Below, in pieces: positions 45,462-53,268 of a stretch of 64,000 nt of DNA. The position numbers were made by a program, and so were the translations under genes. This DNA is from Paenibacillus sp. sptzw28. Its GTDB lineage: Bacteria; Bacillota; Bacilli; Paenibacillales; Paenibacillaceae. The stretch covers positions 4,002,001 to 4,066,000 of the forward strand of contig NZ_CP080545.1 of assembly GCF_019550795.1 (NCBI RefSeq), in the 5' to 3' direction. Each line of letters begins with the position of its first letter. Position 1 is the first letter of the stretch. Below the pieces are notes generated by a model, which worked only from the letters and a program-made list of their open reading frames with translations, had not been told where the DNA came from and ran no database searches.

Positions 45462-46613
45462 CTAGGTTTCCTTAATATAAATAAGTCTCTTCTGACTATA
45501 AGGTTTTAGAGTCACAATGATATCCACAATTTGCTTGGACGCCCCGGGGCTTCCATATAGAGCACTGACCGGATATTGGCCGTGTTTTAATTGAAACCTG
45601 ATCGCCTGTAATATATCGTTTTTGTCCGGTTCCACTCTTATTACCGCTTCACATCTTTCTCTCCCATCTTGACGTGAGCCGATTAATACAACAGGAGTTC
45701 CCAGAAAAGAAGCCTCCCTTATGAAACTTGAAGAGTTGCCTACCGCACATGCTGCTTTGGTCAGCAGGGGAATATAGATTTCAGGTTCAAAGTTCTTGTA
45801 AGCCCGTAACAGGACGCCGGGATTATATTCGCGGAAACGGCGTATGGCGCCCGATATATGATCGGAACCGGCATCTATATTAGGCCAAAGCAATATGACA
45901 GGTTCGCCTGTTTCTTTTAATGCCTGCAATAATTCCTCCATTTGAGATTGAGCTTCGGCATACTCCGTTGTAACCGGGTGAAACAGTACTAATAGATAGG
46001 GTTTGGTAATGTCAATTTTAGCCCCGACTCCTGATCGTTCCAGGAAATCTGAAGTGAGAGTCTTTGGTGCATTTGAGACCACATCTGCGCTGGGACAACC
46101 CAAGGGAAATACCGTATGCGGCTCCTCGCCCATTCTCACGATATAGTTCCCGGAACGCTGGGTCGCAGGAAAGTGATAATGCGCCATTTTTGTAATGGCA
46201 TGTCGTGTTACTTCATCGATCGAGCCAGTAACCTCTCCGCCTTGCACATGAATCAGGCATATGTTCTGATAGGTCGCGGCTATTGCGGCTGCCAAAGCTT
46301 CATAACGATCGCCGATCAATAGTACAAGATCAGGCGATAATCTTCGGAAAGCACTGGTAAACTCGATAATCCCCAAACCGATTGATTTGGTCATTGTCCC
46401 CGGATTGGAACCGTCGATTTCCAAATACACCTCTTCATCAATGTTAAAACCGTCAGCCGCCACAACATTTATTGCTTTACCAAAACGATCCAGGAGCATC
46501 GTTCCCGCACAAACGACTTGCAGTTGGATTTCCGGTCTGTCTTTCATCTCCGTCATGATCGGTTTTAATCTGCCGTAGTTTGCGCGGTCAACTAATGCGA
46601 CCGTAATTTTCAT
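45462..46613 (-). CDS. UDP-HexNAc 2-epimerase, hydrolysing (NeuC/LegG type)
   Basis: The 383-aa GT-B-fold enzyme converts UDP-GlcNAc or a derivative to the free ManNAc-type sugar. The motif GGEVTGSIDEVTRHAITKMAHYHFPAT is characteristic of the hydrolysing NeuC group rather than WecB; GNSSSFIREASFLGTPVV is the second family motif. ATG at 46613 is chosen for GGGGGTGA 8 nt upstream; the open frame runs 15 codons further. It is followed by the dehydrogenase (about 25 bp) and preceded by NeuB. Confidence 0.9.
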   Translation of the reverse strand: MKITVALVDRANYGRLKPIMTEMKDRPEIQLQVVCAGTMLLDRFGKAINVVAADGFNIDEEVYLEIDGSNPGTMTKSIGLGIIEFTSAFRRLSPDLVLLIGDRYEALAAAIAATYQNICLIHVQGGEVTGSIDEVTRHAITKMAHYHFPATQRSGNYIVRMGEEPHTVFPLGCPSADVVSNAPKTLTSDFLERSGVGAKIDITKPYLLVLFHPVTTEYAEAQSQMEELLQALKETGEPVILLWPNIDAGSDHISGAIRRFREYNPGVLLRAYKNFEPEIYIPLLTKAACAVGNSSSFIREASFLGTPVVLIGSRQDGRERCEAVIRVEPDKNDILQAIRFQLKHGQYPVSALYGSPGASKQIVDIIVTLKPYSQKRLIYIKET

Positions 46614-46647
46614 GGAACGAGTCACCCCCGGAACGTTTAATTTGTTG

Positions 46648-47682
46648 CTAATTTTCAAAATCGCTTTCTGTAAATTGATGGTTAACCGAGACGGATATTC
46701 TCAACTTTTTACCAATCAGATCCTTCATTCGATAGGGTGAAATCCCGCTTCCAGGTTTTTTGGAAGCTATCATCGGTTCTTTTAATACTGTTCCTGCGGG
46801 CAGATCGCTTCTTGCCACCAGACTTTTATAAAAAATATTGCGCATTTCTTTGTAATCGGCCGAAATGATTTCTTTATCGACGGAATGACTTAACATCCGC
46901 CCTACAAACCCAATTCCTTCAACCAATTCTTTAAGCTGATCCATGGTAATTGAAGAGGAAATATCAGGTCCAAACATTTGTTTGGAAAAAGTGACGTGCA
47001 CTTCGATTATTAAGGCACCCAACACTGCCGCGGCAATTCCCGGATAAATCGTTCCCGAATGATCCGATAATCCTACCGGACACTGATATCGGTCTCTATA
47101 GAATGAAAGCAGGTTTAATCCCACTTTCTCGGGAGGAGAAGGATATTCGGAAGTACATTGGAAAATCAAATATTCGCTATTCGCTTCCCGCAGCCAGCCG
47201 ATACAATTATCCAATTCTTCCAATGTGCACATACCTGTAGATATTAATATCGGTTTTCCGGTTTGTATCATCCGGTCAATGACGGGTCTATTCATAATTT
47301 CACCTGAGGCCACTTTCCACAAGGGAACACCTAATTCCTCCAATAAATCTACCGCTGCAACTGAAAAAGGCGAACTCAGAAACAGCAGCTTCCTTTCCAG
47401 TGCGTGATTGCGAAGCCCTTCCCATTGATCCCTTGTGAACTCCATACGTTTCCAATAGTCGTATCTGGTTTTATCCTGCAAACTGAATTTAAGCCGCCAA
47501 GGCTCTTCAGGCGTGCTTTCCTCCTCGGCGATATGAGTTTGAAATTTTATAGCATCTGCTCCTGCGGCAGCCACCGCATCAATAAAGGCATGGGCCATAC
47601 CCAAGCTGCCGTCGTGGGCTTGGGCAACCTCAGCTATCACAAGGCATTTGTTATTCTTATAATAGGAGTCTAACAACTTCAC
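46648..47682 (-). CDS. Nonulosonic acid synthase (NeuB/LegI type)
   Basis: This enzyme condenses a ManNAc-type sugar with phosphoenolpyruvate to give a nine-carbon 2-keto acid. It has an N-terminal TIM barrel (VIAEVAQAHDGSLGMAHAFI, DAIKFQTH, KVASGEIMNRPVI, GLSDHSG) and a C-terminal SAF antifreeze-like domain (ARSDLPAGTVL, GISPYRMKDLIGKKL). GTG at 47682 with GGGGG 8 nt upstream is preferred; the frame is open to 47706. It is the first gene of the eight-gene operon. Whether it is of Neu5Ac, legionaminic or another type needs phylogeny. Confidence 0.9.
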   Translation of the reverse strand: MKLLDSYYKNNKCLVIAEVAQAHDGSLGMAHAFIDAVAAAGADAIKFQTHIAEEESTPEEPWRLKFSLQDKTRYDYWKRMEFTRDQWEGLRNHALERKLLFLSSPFSVAAVDLLEELGVPLWKVASGEIMNRPVIDRMIQTGKPILISTGMCTLEELDNCIGWLREANSEYLIFQCTSEYPSPPEKVGLNLLSFYRDRYQCPVGLSDHSGTIYPGIAAAVLGALIIEVHVTFSKQMFGPDISSSITMDQLKELVEGIGFVGRMLSHSVDKEIISADYKEMRNIFYKSLVARSDLPAGTVLKEPMIASKKPGSGISPYRMKDLIGKKLRISVSVNHQFTESDFEN

Positions 47683-47797
47683 ATTTTTAACCCCCATAAT
47701 GAACACGATGATTGTTTCATCTTATTCATCCAGCTGCACCTGAGACATGGATATCTGCCACTTGATTAACAAATGGACAGCACTCTGATAGATAAAT

Positions 47798-47823
47798 AAA
47801 AAGCCACAATAGTGGCTTTTTTC
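47798..47823. terminator. Terminator between the Maf-type gene and neuB
   Basis: AAAAGCCAC-aata-GTGGCTTTT is followed by T-runs on both sides (TTTTTATTT on the minus strand). It ends the maf transcript, so the neuB operon presumably has its own promoter in the 115 bp that follow. Confidence 0.9.
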
Positions 47824-47886
47824 GCTTAAGAATAAGAATGTTCTCTTAAAATTAAGCTGAAAAAACTTTTCAGCGCGGCTTGAACG

Positions 47887-49809
47887 TCATGTAAGATCGT
47901 ATCCTTTGGCGGAGAGCTTATTGAGCGCTAGTCGAAACAGTCTTACAAGATCTTCACAAATGAAACTTAGACGATCGAATACTTCAGATTGAATCTTAAT
48001 GGCCTCCAATTTTTTGACAGGAGAATCGATTGTGCCGAGTTCATTAAGTCTATGAAACCCGAGTATCATTACTACTTGTTGAAAGAATATGATATGCAAA
48101 TGAGGATGCAAAAATTTCATCATCTCGATATAGTTAAGCTGGCAGGTACCTTCCAAATCTTCCTGAATCTCAGAAAAATTGTGTTTTTCGGATAAATCCA
48201 GCAATCGGCAGCACTTTTCTTTTCTTTGCAAACTCATTTTATTGAGTTCACTATAGATCAAGCTGAAACGTTCAAGCTCAGCCATCAGATTTTTGACCTT
48301 ATTTTTCTTTTCCGGTATATCGATATGTTTTTTGTTTTCGTTAATCCATTCATGAAGTTTGTGCGGCATGCTGTCTTTACAATATCGTTCAACGACATCC
48401 GCCAGTTTGACGCATGTTGTTCCTTCTATTTTGGCCCCGCCTTCCGTAGCATTATAGACGGTAAGATGGGGATTTGCCCTGATCATTTGTTCCAACCGCA
48501 ATTTAAAACGATAAAAGATCAGAGTTGACGGAATGCTCTTCCCGTCATTCCCCTCCATATACACGACAGGCTTCGATTTTAATTGTTCATCGACGTGTTT
48601 GTACTTTTCATCGGAATAAATGGATTGTCTGCTGTGAACAGCCCCATCCCTGCCGAAAGCCAGGTCCTGCCCTACCAGCACAATCGGGTTCGCTCCCATA
48701 TACACCGCCGCGTCAAAAGCAAGATGGGCGGAACTCGGAAAACCGTCTAGAGCGCTTCCATCACCAACTACACGATTAAAAAAGCTGCCGTTGGAATCAA
48801 GATTGCGAAATACGGGAACCTTGGCCCCGGCAAAAGAAGGCATGATTCTTGGGTCGGCTACGGCAAATGCGATTAATGAAATGTCTTCAGGATAGACCAT
48901 GGTTTCAAAATGCCGTTCATAGGAAGCAGGTGTCCGCTCTTTCACGCAGATGGCATCCGGGTGGATACGATTTCTCATGAGAGGCAGAATCGCGGATTCA
49001 CTGCAAAGAATCAAACCTTTGCCTTTCACTTTTTGCAATTCATTAATATTGCCGTCCAAGGAGGGGCCGTTGGCGATAATAAATGCGGGAACATTCTTAA
49101 ATTTATCTTTAAGGCAGCTTAAATAAGGATTCTCCACCACTTCATCGATATTCTCATAGATATTGCGAAAACCTAAAACAGTATCGTAATGATCGTTTCC
49201 AATCTCAAAAAAAATACTCATGAAATCATATATATAACGTTGAATGTCAAGATATCCTTCCTCTGACATTCTTCGGGCCGCAGGGGTATAAACGACTGAC
49301 GGCGCGGTACAGTACAAGAGCACGGGAGTCGATAACAACTCCGAAAACGGCTTCTTGAAATCCGGAATATCGCCGACAAAAAACACAAACTTGCGGGTGC
49401 GGAATAATGGCTCCATATCAAAAAAATGCAGCATAGCCGTAAAGACATGGATATCCCTTTCGAATACCATAATAATTGTACCGACCGGTTTCTTCGCCAG
49501 AAGTTCAAACAAGGGGTATCCGAACCCGCATCCATATACGATAAGCAAGCTCGTATTTTCCAGCGATATGCTGTTACACCAAACCTCCGCTTGTTCGATC
49601 GGCCTGGAACTAGTAATTTGAAAAGTCGATGCATCCTCTCTATAACTGCAGACCGGATATCCTTCATTGGAAAATGAGATTTGAACTTTATTCCATACTT
49701 CTTGCCGGTCTACAAGCAGAACTCTTTCTTTTAAAGTGTCTGGCAGCAATGGCAGATTTTTTTGAAATATTTCATCGAGTTTTTCACGGATAACCTCAAT
49801 TTCCGGCAC
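47887..49809 (-). CDS. Maf-type glycosyltransferase (DUF115)
   Basis: The 640-aa product belongs to the motility-associated-factor family, which transfers nonulosonic acids to Ser/Thr of flagellin in Campylobacter, Clostridium and Bacilli. The DUF115/MptE-like core is visible: FIIANGPSLDGNINELQKVKGKGLILCSESA, AFAVADPRIMP, HLAFDAAVYMGANPIVLVGQDLAF and a late NATEGGAKIEG. GTG at 49809 overlaps the upstream small gene by 14 bp. No flagellin gene is in the window, so the acceptor could be flagellin elsewhere or a local surface protein. Confidence 0.9.
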   Translation of the reverse strand: MPEIEVIREKLDEIFQKNLPLLPDTLKERVLLVDRQEVWNKVQISFSNEGYPVCSYREDASTFQITSSRPIEQAEVWCNSISLENTSLLIVYGCGFGYPLFELLAKKPVGTIIMVFERDIHVFTAMLHFFDMEPLFRTRKFVFFVGDIPDFKKPFSELLSTPVLLYCTAPSVVYTPAARRMSEEGYLDIQRYIYDFMSIFFEIGNDHYDTVLGFRNIYENIDEVVENPYLSCLKDKFKNVPAFIIANGPSLDGNINELQKVKGKGLILCSESAILPLMRNRIHPDAICVKERTPASYERHFETMVYPEDISLIAFAVADPRIMPSFAGAKVPVFRNLDSNGSFFNRVVGDGSALDGFPSSAHLAFDAAVYMGANPIVLVGQDLAFGRDGAVHSRQSIYSDEKYKHVDEQLKSKPVVYMEGNDGKSIPSTLIFYRFKLRLEQMIRANPHLTVYNATEGGAKIEGTTCVKLADVVERYCKDSMPHKLHEWINENKKHIDIPEKKNKVKNLMAELERFSLIYSELNKMSLQRKEKCCRLLDLSEKHNFSEIQEDLEGTCQLNYIEMMKFLHPHLHIIFFQQVVMILGFHRLNELGTIDSPVKKLEAIKIQSEVFDRLSFICEDLVRLFRLALNKLSAKGYDLT

Positions 49810-50122
49810 TAGTGCTCACGTCCTTTGTCCACCTTAAAATAAATGGATGCAGCTGAAATTCCATCGCGTCGGTCAACCCGATAATGTCATTGTTTCGGAT
49901 ACACTGTTCCATATGTTGAAGTATATTGAGAAGTCCGCTGATTTCTGCTGTATATTTTCCATCCACCCTTCCAGAGCATAGATCCGCAATGGACTCCAAT
50001 TGCTCTGTTGATTCAAGAAACTGCATATAGCCGGCATAACCTGAGCCTCTCTTCCAATTTGCAACCAAAGAGATCAACGAATGATGAAGGAGATTCAGGT
50101 TATGAATCATCATAGATTCCAT
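49796..50122 (-). CDS. Hypothetical protein upstream of the Maf-type gene
   Basis: The 108-aa, probably all-helical protein has no signal peptide. ATG at 50122 has GAGGG 7 nt upstream. It overlaps the Maf-type gene by 14 bp, which suggests co-translation and a partner or chaperone role. Family not recognised. Conserved-looking Trp and Cys are few. A small helical export chaperone is one possibility. Confidence 0.6.
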   Translation of the reverse strand: MESMMIHNLNLLHHSLISLVANWKRGSGYAGYMQFLESTEQLESIADLCSGRVDGKYTAEISGLLNILQHMEQCIRNNDIIGLTDAMEFQLHPFILRWTKDVSTSAGN

Positions 50123-50146
50123 TCACATTCCCTCTCTTTCGTTCTC

Positions 50147-50416
50147 TCATTTCATTTTCTTCCATCCTTCGGCCTGGTACCAATCTAAATTATGGTTAAT
50201 CGTTTCTGCCCACACCTTCATTCGTACCCGAAACTCTTCTACGGAATTCTTGCCATCTGGTCCTTCTTTCGGCGACCAAAAAAATGGAATCAACGATTCG
50301 CAGTCTTGTTTCATTTTCACCAAAAGCTGCTTTATCATTCGCGTATTTTCTGATAGCTCATTGTGCTGATGTTCATCCAATTCTTTTATCAACTCCTTCA
50401 AAGTCCGAATCGTCAT
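50147..50416 (-). CDS. Hypothetical small helical protein
   Basis: The 89-aa charged, helix-rich product (ELIKELDEHQHNELSEN..., then IPFFWSPKEGPDG) has no signal peptide or membrane segment. It is 24 bp upstream of the 108-aa gene and probably in the same transcript as the Maf-type gene. The ribosome site is weak (AGGTTTCG). Family not recognised. Confidence 0.5.
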   Translation of the reverse strand: MTIRTLKELIKELDEHQHNELSENTRMIKQLLVKMKQDCESLIPFFWSPKEGPDGKNSVEEFRVRMKVWAETINHNLDWYQAEGWKKMK

Positions 50417-50469
50417 AGTAACGAAACCTAATCTCAGACGGTAGGGCTTTAAGTAATAAAGGTAATGTT

Positions 50470-50514
50470 AGAGGCTGTCCAACAGTAGAAAAGTCTACTT
50501 AAGGGACAGCCTCT
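50470..50514. other. Long hairpin resembling a MITE or IS end
   Basis: AGAGGCTGTCC (50470-50480) and GGACAGCCTCT (50504-50514) pair perfectly, with an inner GTAGA/TCTAC. No T-run follows on either strand. Such GGCTGTCC-type arms recall insertion-sequence termini, but no element body is present. It could simply be the 3' stem of the surface-protein mRNA. Confidence 0.5.
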
Positions 50515-50531
50515 GACTTTGAAGAAAACGA

Positions 50532-50924
50532 TCAAGTACCTGGGACAGCATCGCCGGAAAGGCTCATGACTTCTTTGTTTGATGCAGAAAAGGGGTCCGT
50601 ACCTGAAGCTGCAAGTTGAAAAACATGATGTCCTACAGTAAGGTCTGTTAAACGGACTCCAACACTTCCGTTAACGCTTTCGCCGGCTGCTATACTAGTT
50701 ATTGTTTGTGTATCAACGGATGTGCCATCTAGAAGAACATTTAGAGTAATATTTCCTGCAACAGTTCCCATTGTAAGCGCAACTTCACCTTGAAGAAATA
50801 AAAGGTTGTCTGCATTGTCAATGAAATGTCCCCATTCCAGAAGAATTGCCGTTACACCGGACAATACGGCAACAGAAACAGTGTTGCCGCCGCCTTGCAT
50901 GTTAGTTGGTGTAAAAATTGGCAT
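50532..50924 (-). CDS. Small Ser/Thr-rich, Cys-free protein, candidate spore-surface protein
   Basis: The 130-aa product has no signal peptide, no Cys and a single Lys. It is rich in Gly, Ser, Thr and Val with alternating hydrophobic strands (LNVLLDGTSVDTQTITS, GHHVFQLAASGTD), suggesting a beta-sandwich like the C-terminal domains of BclA-type exosporium proteins. GGGGG lies 8 nt before the ATG. A CATAGAATA box 32 bp upstream resembles a sigma-K -10. Its place next to the Maf and nonulosonic acid genes makes it a candidate glycan acceptor (inference). Confidence 0.65.
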   Translation of the reverse strand: MPIFTPTNMQGGGNTVSVAVLSGVTAILLEWGHFIDNADNLLFLQGEVALTMGTVAGNITLNVLLDGTSVDTQTITSIAAGESVNGSVGVRLTDLTVGHHVFQLAASGTDPFSASNKEVMSLSGDAVPGT

Positions 50925-50956
50925 TTTGTATTCCCCCTTTCGTTTTAGAGTCAGTA

Positions 50957-50965
50957 TATTCTATG
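50957..50965 (-). promoter_or_regulatory. CATAnnnTA box, sigma-K-like -10
   Basis: On the minus strand CATAGAATA, a full match to CATAnnnTA, lies 32 bp upstream of the 130-aa protein start. No convincing -35 (AC-type) at the right spacing was found, so the call is tentative. The same box precedes the related gene at 51622. Confidence 0.45.
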
Positions 50966-51086
50966 AGATTCCAATTCAGGTGCTTGGACAGCTATGCTAA
51001 TCTATCAAAAATCCGCAGTTGGGTTCGTAACATGGTTAATGGACTGCTGCTGAGGTTGAAAACAAAAAAGACGGCTGAAGGTCTGT

Positions 51087-51393
51087 TTACCCTCTGCCGC
51101 CTCTAAATTTCTGCGAATGCGCCTTTGCTTCATCCTGTTCGTCGCTGGGTTACGGCTCCATTCGATAAGGGTCCGGTCGATATAGCGAGAATGCAGCTTG
51201 CCGGCAAACACCGACTCCTTGAGTGCGAATCGGATCAATTTCTCCGGATAGCGGTCTTGATATAGCCATGCGCTGATCGTCTCGCATTACCATCGGGGAA
51301 AGCGGATGGCCGAATTCCTGCTCAAACACAGTGAATAAATCCTGGGGTTTCGCTGCTCCCGCCTTCTGCTGCTCGCGGTCGGTCTGAACCGTC
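51087..51393 (-). pseudogene. Truncated, frameshifted copy of the dnaD 3' third
   Basis: The stretch matches 60604-60905 (3' part of dnaD) along its whole length with scattered substitutions, in the same orientation. Compared with the intact gene it has one inserted base (GATGGTAATGC versus GATGGAATGC) and one lost base (ACGAACAGGATG versus ACGAATACAGATG), so it is dead. In the original frame it ends KFRGGRG-stop at 51087-51089. Its upstream end joins abruptly to a riboswitch fragment at 51393-51399. Confidence 0.9.
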
Positions 51394-51398
51394 GGAAT

Positions 51399-51487
51399 GG
51401 ATCATAAGGAACCCCCTCTCAGCCGGACTTCTCCAGCTCCCCGTGATATTTCTTTTCGTTTTGTCGTTCTTTCTATTATAGCAAAAG
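51399..51487 (-). pseudogene. Truncated TPP riboswitch (5' half) with its promoter
   Basis: It matches 38731-38814 in the same orientation: CTGAGAGGGG, AGTCCGGCTGAGAG, GGGGAGCTGG and the upstream TTTGCTATAAT are all kept. The 3' half (GACCCTTTGA...GCCAGCGTAGG) is absent, replaced by dnaD sequence, so it cannot bind TPP normally. The leftover promoter would transcribe the dnaD fragment. Confidence 0.9.
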
Positions 51488-51587
51488 AGACTGAAAAGCC
51501 ACGGAAATTATGAAAATGCCAGTTTTATTTACAAAATTCGCCAAAAGTAGTCAGTTGGCCTACTCCAATTCGATAGAGTTGGAATAG

Positions 51588-51596
51588 CATATATTA
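51588..51596 (+). promoter_or_regulatory. CATAnnnTA box, sigma-K-like -10
   Basis: CATATATTA matches CATAnnnTA and lies 26 bp upstream of the ATG at 51622, a sensible promoter distance. No clear -35 was seen. The ribosome site after it, AAAGGGGGGAAT, nearly repeats that of the 130-aa protein gene. Confidence 0.45.
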
Positions 51597-51621
51597 CTCT
51601 ACCAGAAAGGGGGGAATTGCC

Positions 51622-52032
51622 ATGGGAACTTTTCTTGACCAACGCAGCTCGATGAATGCCAACGCCACGGGCTCCATTTTAGTCGAAGTAACTGGGACAC
51701 CGGCACTGTTCGGCGTCGTAGGTCTTCAGACACAGAATGTCGCAAATCCGATCGTCGATCTTGCAGGTACTATCGGATTATCCGCAATCGCAGGCATAAC
51801 GGCAGCCATATCCGTCCATCGCGGCACATTAGCAACGTCTCCAGCTATATATACGGCAATTTACTCAAGCACTGTAGCGGGACCCGTTACGTTCAATTTC
51901 AACGCACAGGACTTGCTCGCTCCCGCCGCATTACAGACCGCCTACTCCGCTTTTGTCAGCTCCGTCTCCGTCGGAGCGGTAACACGGATAGGACCGGAAG
52001 TTTTTTGGGGAATCGCTTCGTCTACAGTCTAA
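51622..52032 (+). CDS. Small Ala/Thr/Ser-rich, Lys- and Cys-free protein, candidate spore-surface protein
   Basis: The 136-aa product lacks Lys and Cys and has very few charged residues. It is rich in Ala, Thr, Ser, Val and Ile, with a likely beta-rich fold (ISVHRGTLATSPAIYTAIYSSTVAGPVTFNF). It has no signal peptide. AAGGGGGG precedes the ATG by about 7 nt. A strong terminator follows. It heads the second glycosyltransferase group. Like the 130-aa protein, it may be a spore-surface glycoprotein; no family was recognised. Confidence 0.65.
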   Translation: MGTFLDQRSSMNANATGSILVEVTGTPALFGVVGLQTQNVANPIVDLAGTIGLSAIAGITAAISVHRGTLATSPAIYTAIYSSTVAGPVTFNFNAQDLLAPAALQTAYSAFVSSVSVGAVTRIGPEVFWGIASSTV

Positions 52033-52041
52033 TTGGACAAG

Positions 52042-52079
52042 AAGCTGCACGGTGTCATAGCCGTGTAGCTTTCTTTTTT
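52042..52079 (+). terminator. Terminator after the 136-aa protein gene
   Basis: AAGCTGCACGG (52042-52052) pairs with CCGTGTAGCTT (52061-52071), one wobble, followed by TCTTTTTTC. It separates the surface-protein gene from the glycosyltransferase genes. Confidence 0.9.
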
Positions 52080-52104
52080 CAACTACAGTTAATAGAAAGG
52101 GTTG

Positions 52105-53268
52105 ATGGAGTTGATTTCGATCAGTTTGTGTTTAATCGTGCGAAACGAAGAAGAGCTGATCGCACGCTGCTTGGACTCGGTGTCCGACATTATGGATGAG
52201 ATCATCATCGTCGATACCGGATCGACGGACCATACGAAAGAGATCGTATCGAGGTATACGAACCATATATACGATTTTAAATGGATTAATGATTTTGCCG
52301 CGGCACGGAATTTTTCATTCCGCCATGCCACCATGGATTATATTTTATGGCTTGATGCAGACGATTATTTACTCGAGAAGGATCGCCAGGCTTTGTTGAA
52401 ACTGAAATCCACCCTCCACACCGACTACGACTCCGTGATGATGGATTATGTTCTATCCCGGGACGCTCACGGTAATGCCCAGTTTTTCACGCGCCGCAAC
52501 CGGCTCGTCAAACGTTCTAAAGGATTTCAATGGGTGAATCCCGTTCACGAAGTGCTGATCGTTGAAGGCAATCGGCTGGCGACAAGCATCGAAATCACAC
52601 ATGGCCCCAAACCGGAAGATAAAGACCCTGCCCGCAACCTGACGATATTGGAGGAAGCAATCAAAAAGGATCAGGGAAACATGTCTCTGCGGCATCATTT
52701 TTATTATTCAAACGAACTTATGGATAATGGACGCCTGGACGAGGCGATTGAGAGCTATATCTCGTTTCTTCGGCGCGATGTGGAAAACCATGAAGATCAT
52801 CTTGCGGCCTGCGGCCATCTCGCCCACTGTTATCGGACAAAGGGCAACCGTCGCCAGGAGCTTCAGTCCCTCTTCAAGTCATTCGAATACGACCTGCCCC
52901 GCGCCGATTATTGCTGCCGAATAGCTCTTTGGTATGAGGAGCACGAACAATACGAGAAGGCCATATTCTGGTATGAGACGGCGCTTACGCGTGAAATGCC
53001 CGCGGATCATTATGGACTCATGAACAAAATTTGCTGGACATGGGCACCGCATGTACAGCTTACGCTCTGCTACGGCAAGCTCGGACAGCTGGAAGAAGCA
53101 TACAGGCATAATGAAAAAGCCCTTGCATACTTACCCGGCGACGCCAACCTGCAGCAGAATAAAAAGCAGTTGGAGGAAGCTTTGCATGCGAAAAAAGACA
53201 ACGAACCGGAACGCCCTAATGAGAATGACAGCATCGACGGCGAAAGAGGGGAGCAGATGGATCGATGA
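52105..53268 (+). CDS. GT2 glycosyltransferase with TPR-like C-terminus
   Basis: The 387-aa enzyme has an N-terminal GT-A domain: ISLCLIVRNEEELIARCLDSV, IIIVDTGSTDHT, the nucleotide-metal motif WLDADDY, and NPVHEVLIV. From about residue 190 helical repeats of tetratricopeptide type follow (AIESYISFLRRD, AIFWYETALTRE). This layout is common in Bacillales glycosylation of spore or flagellar proteins. ATG at 52105 follows AAAGG. It overlaps the next gene by 4 bp. Confidence 0.88.
   Translation: MELISISLCLIVRNEEELIARCLDSVSDIMDEIIIVDTGSTDHTKEIVSRYTNHIYDFKWINDFAAARNFSFRHATMDYILWLDADDYLLEKDRQALLKLKSTLHTDYDSVMMDYVLSRDAHGNAQFFTRRNRLVKRSKGFQWVNPVHEVLIVEGNRLATSIEITHGPKPEDKDPARNLTILEEAIKKDQGNMSLRHHFYYSNELMDNGRLDEAIESYISFLRRDVENHEDHLAACGHLAHCYRTKGNRRQELQSLFKSFEYDLPRADYCCRIALWYEEHEQYEKAIFWYETALTREMPADHYGLMNKICWTWAPHVQLTLCYGKLGQLEEAYRHNEKALAYLPGDANLQQNKKQLEEALHAKKDNEPERPNENDSIDGERGEQMDR

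Noticed and set aside
50470..50514. Complete insertion sequence or MITE
   Set aside because: Only one 45-bp hairpin is present with no transposase and no clear target duplication; kept only as a hairpin.
51399..51487. Second functional TPP riboswitch
   Set aside because: The entire 3' half of the aptamer is missing and replaced by dnaD sequence; no thiamine gene follows.
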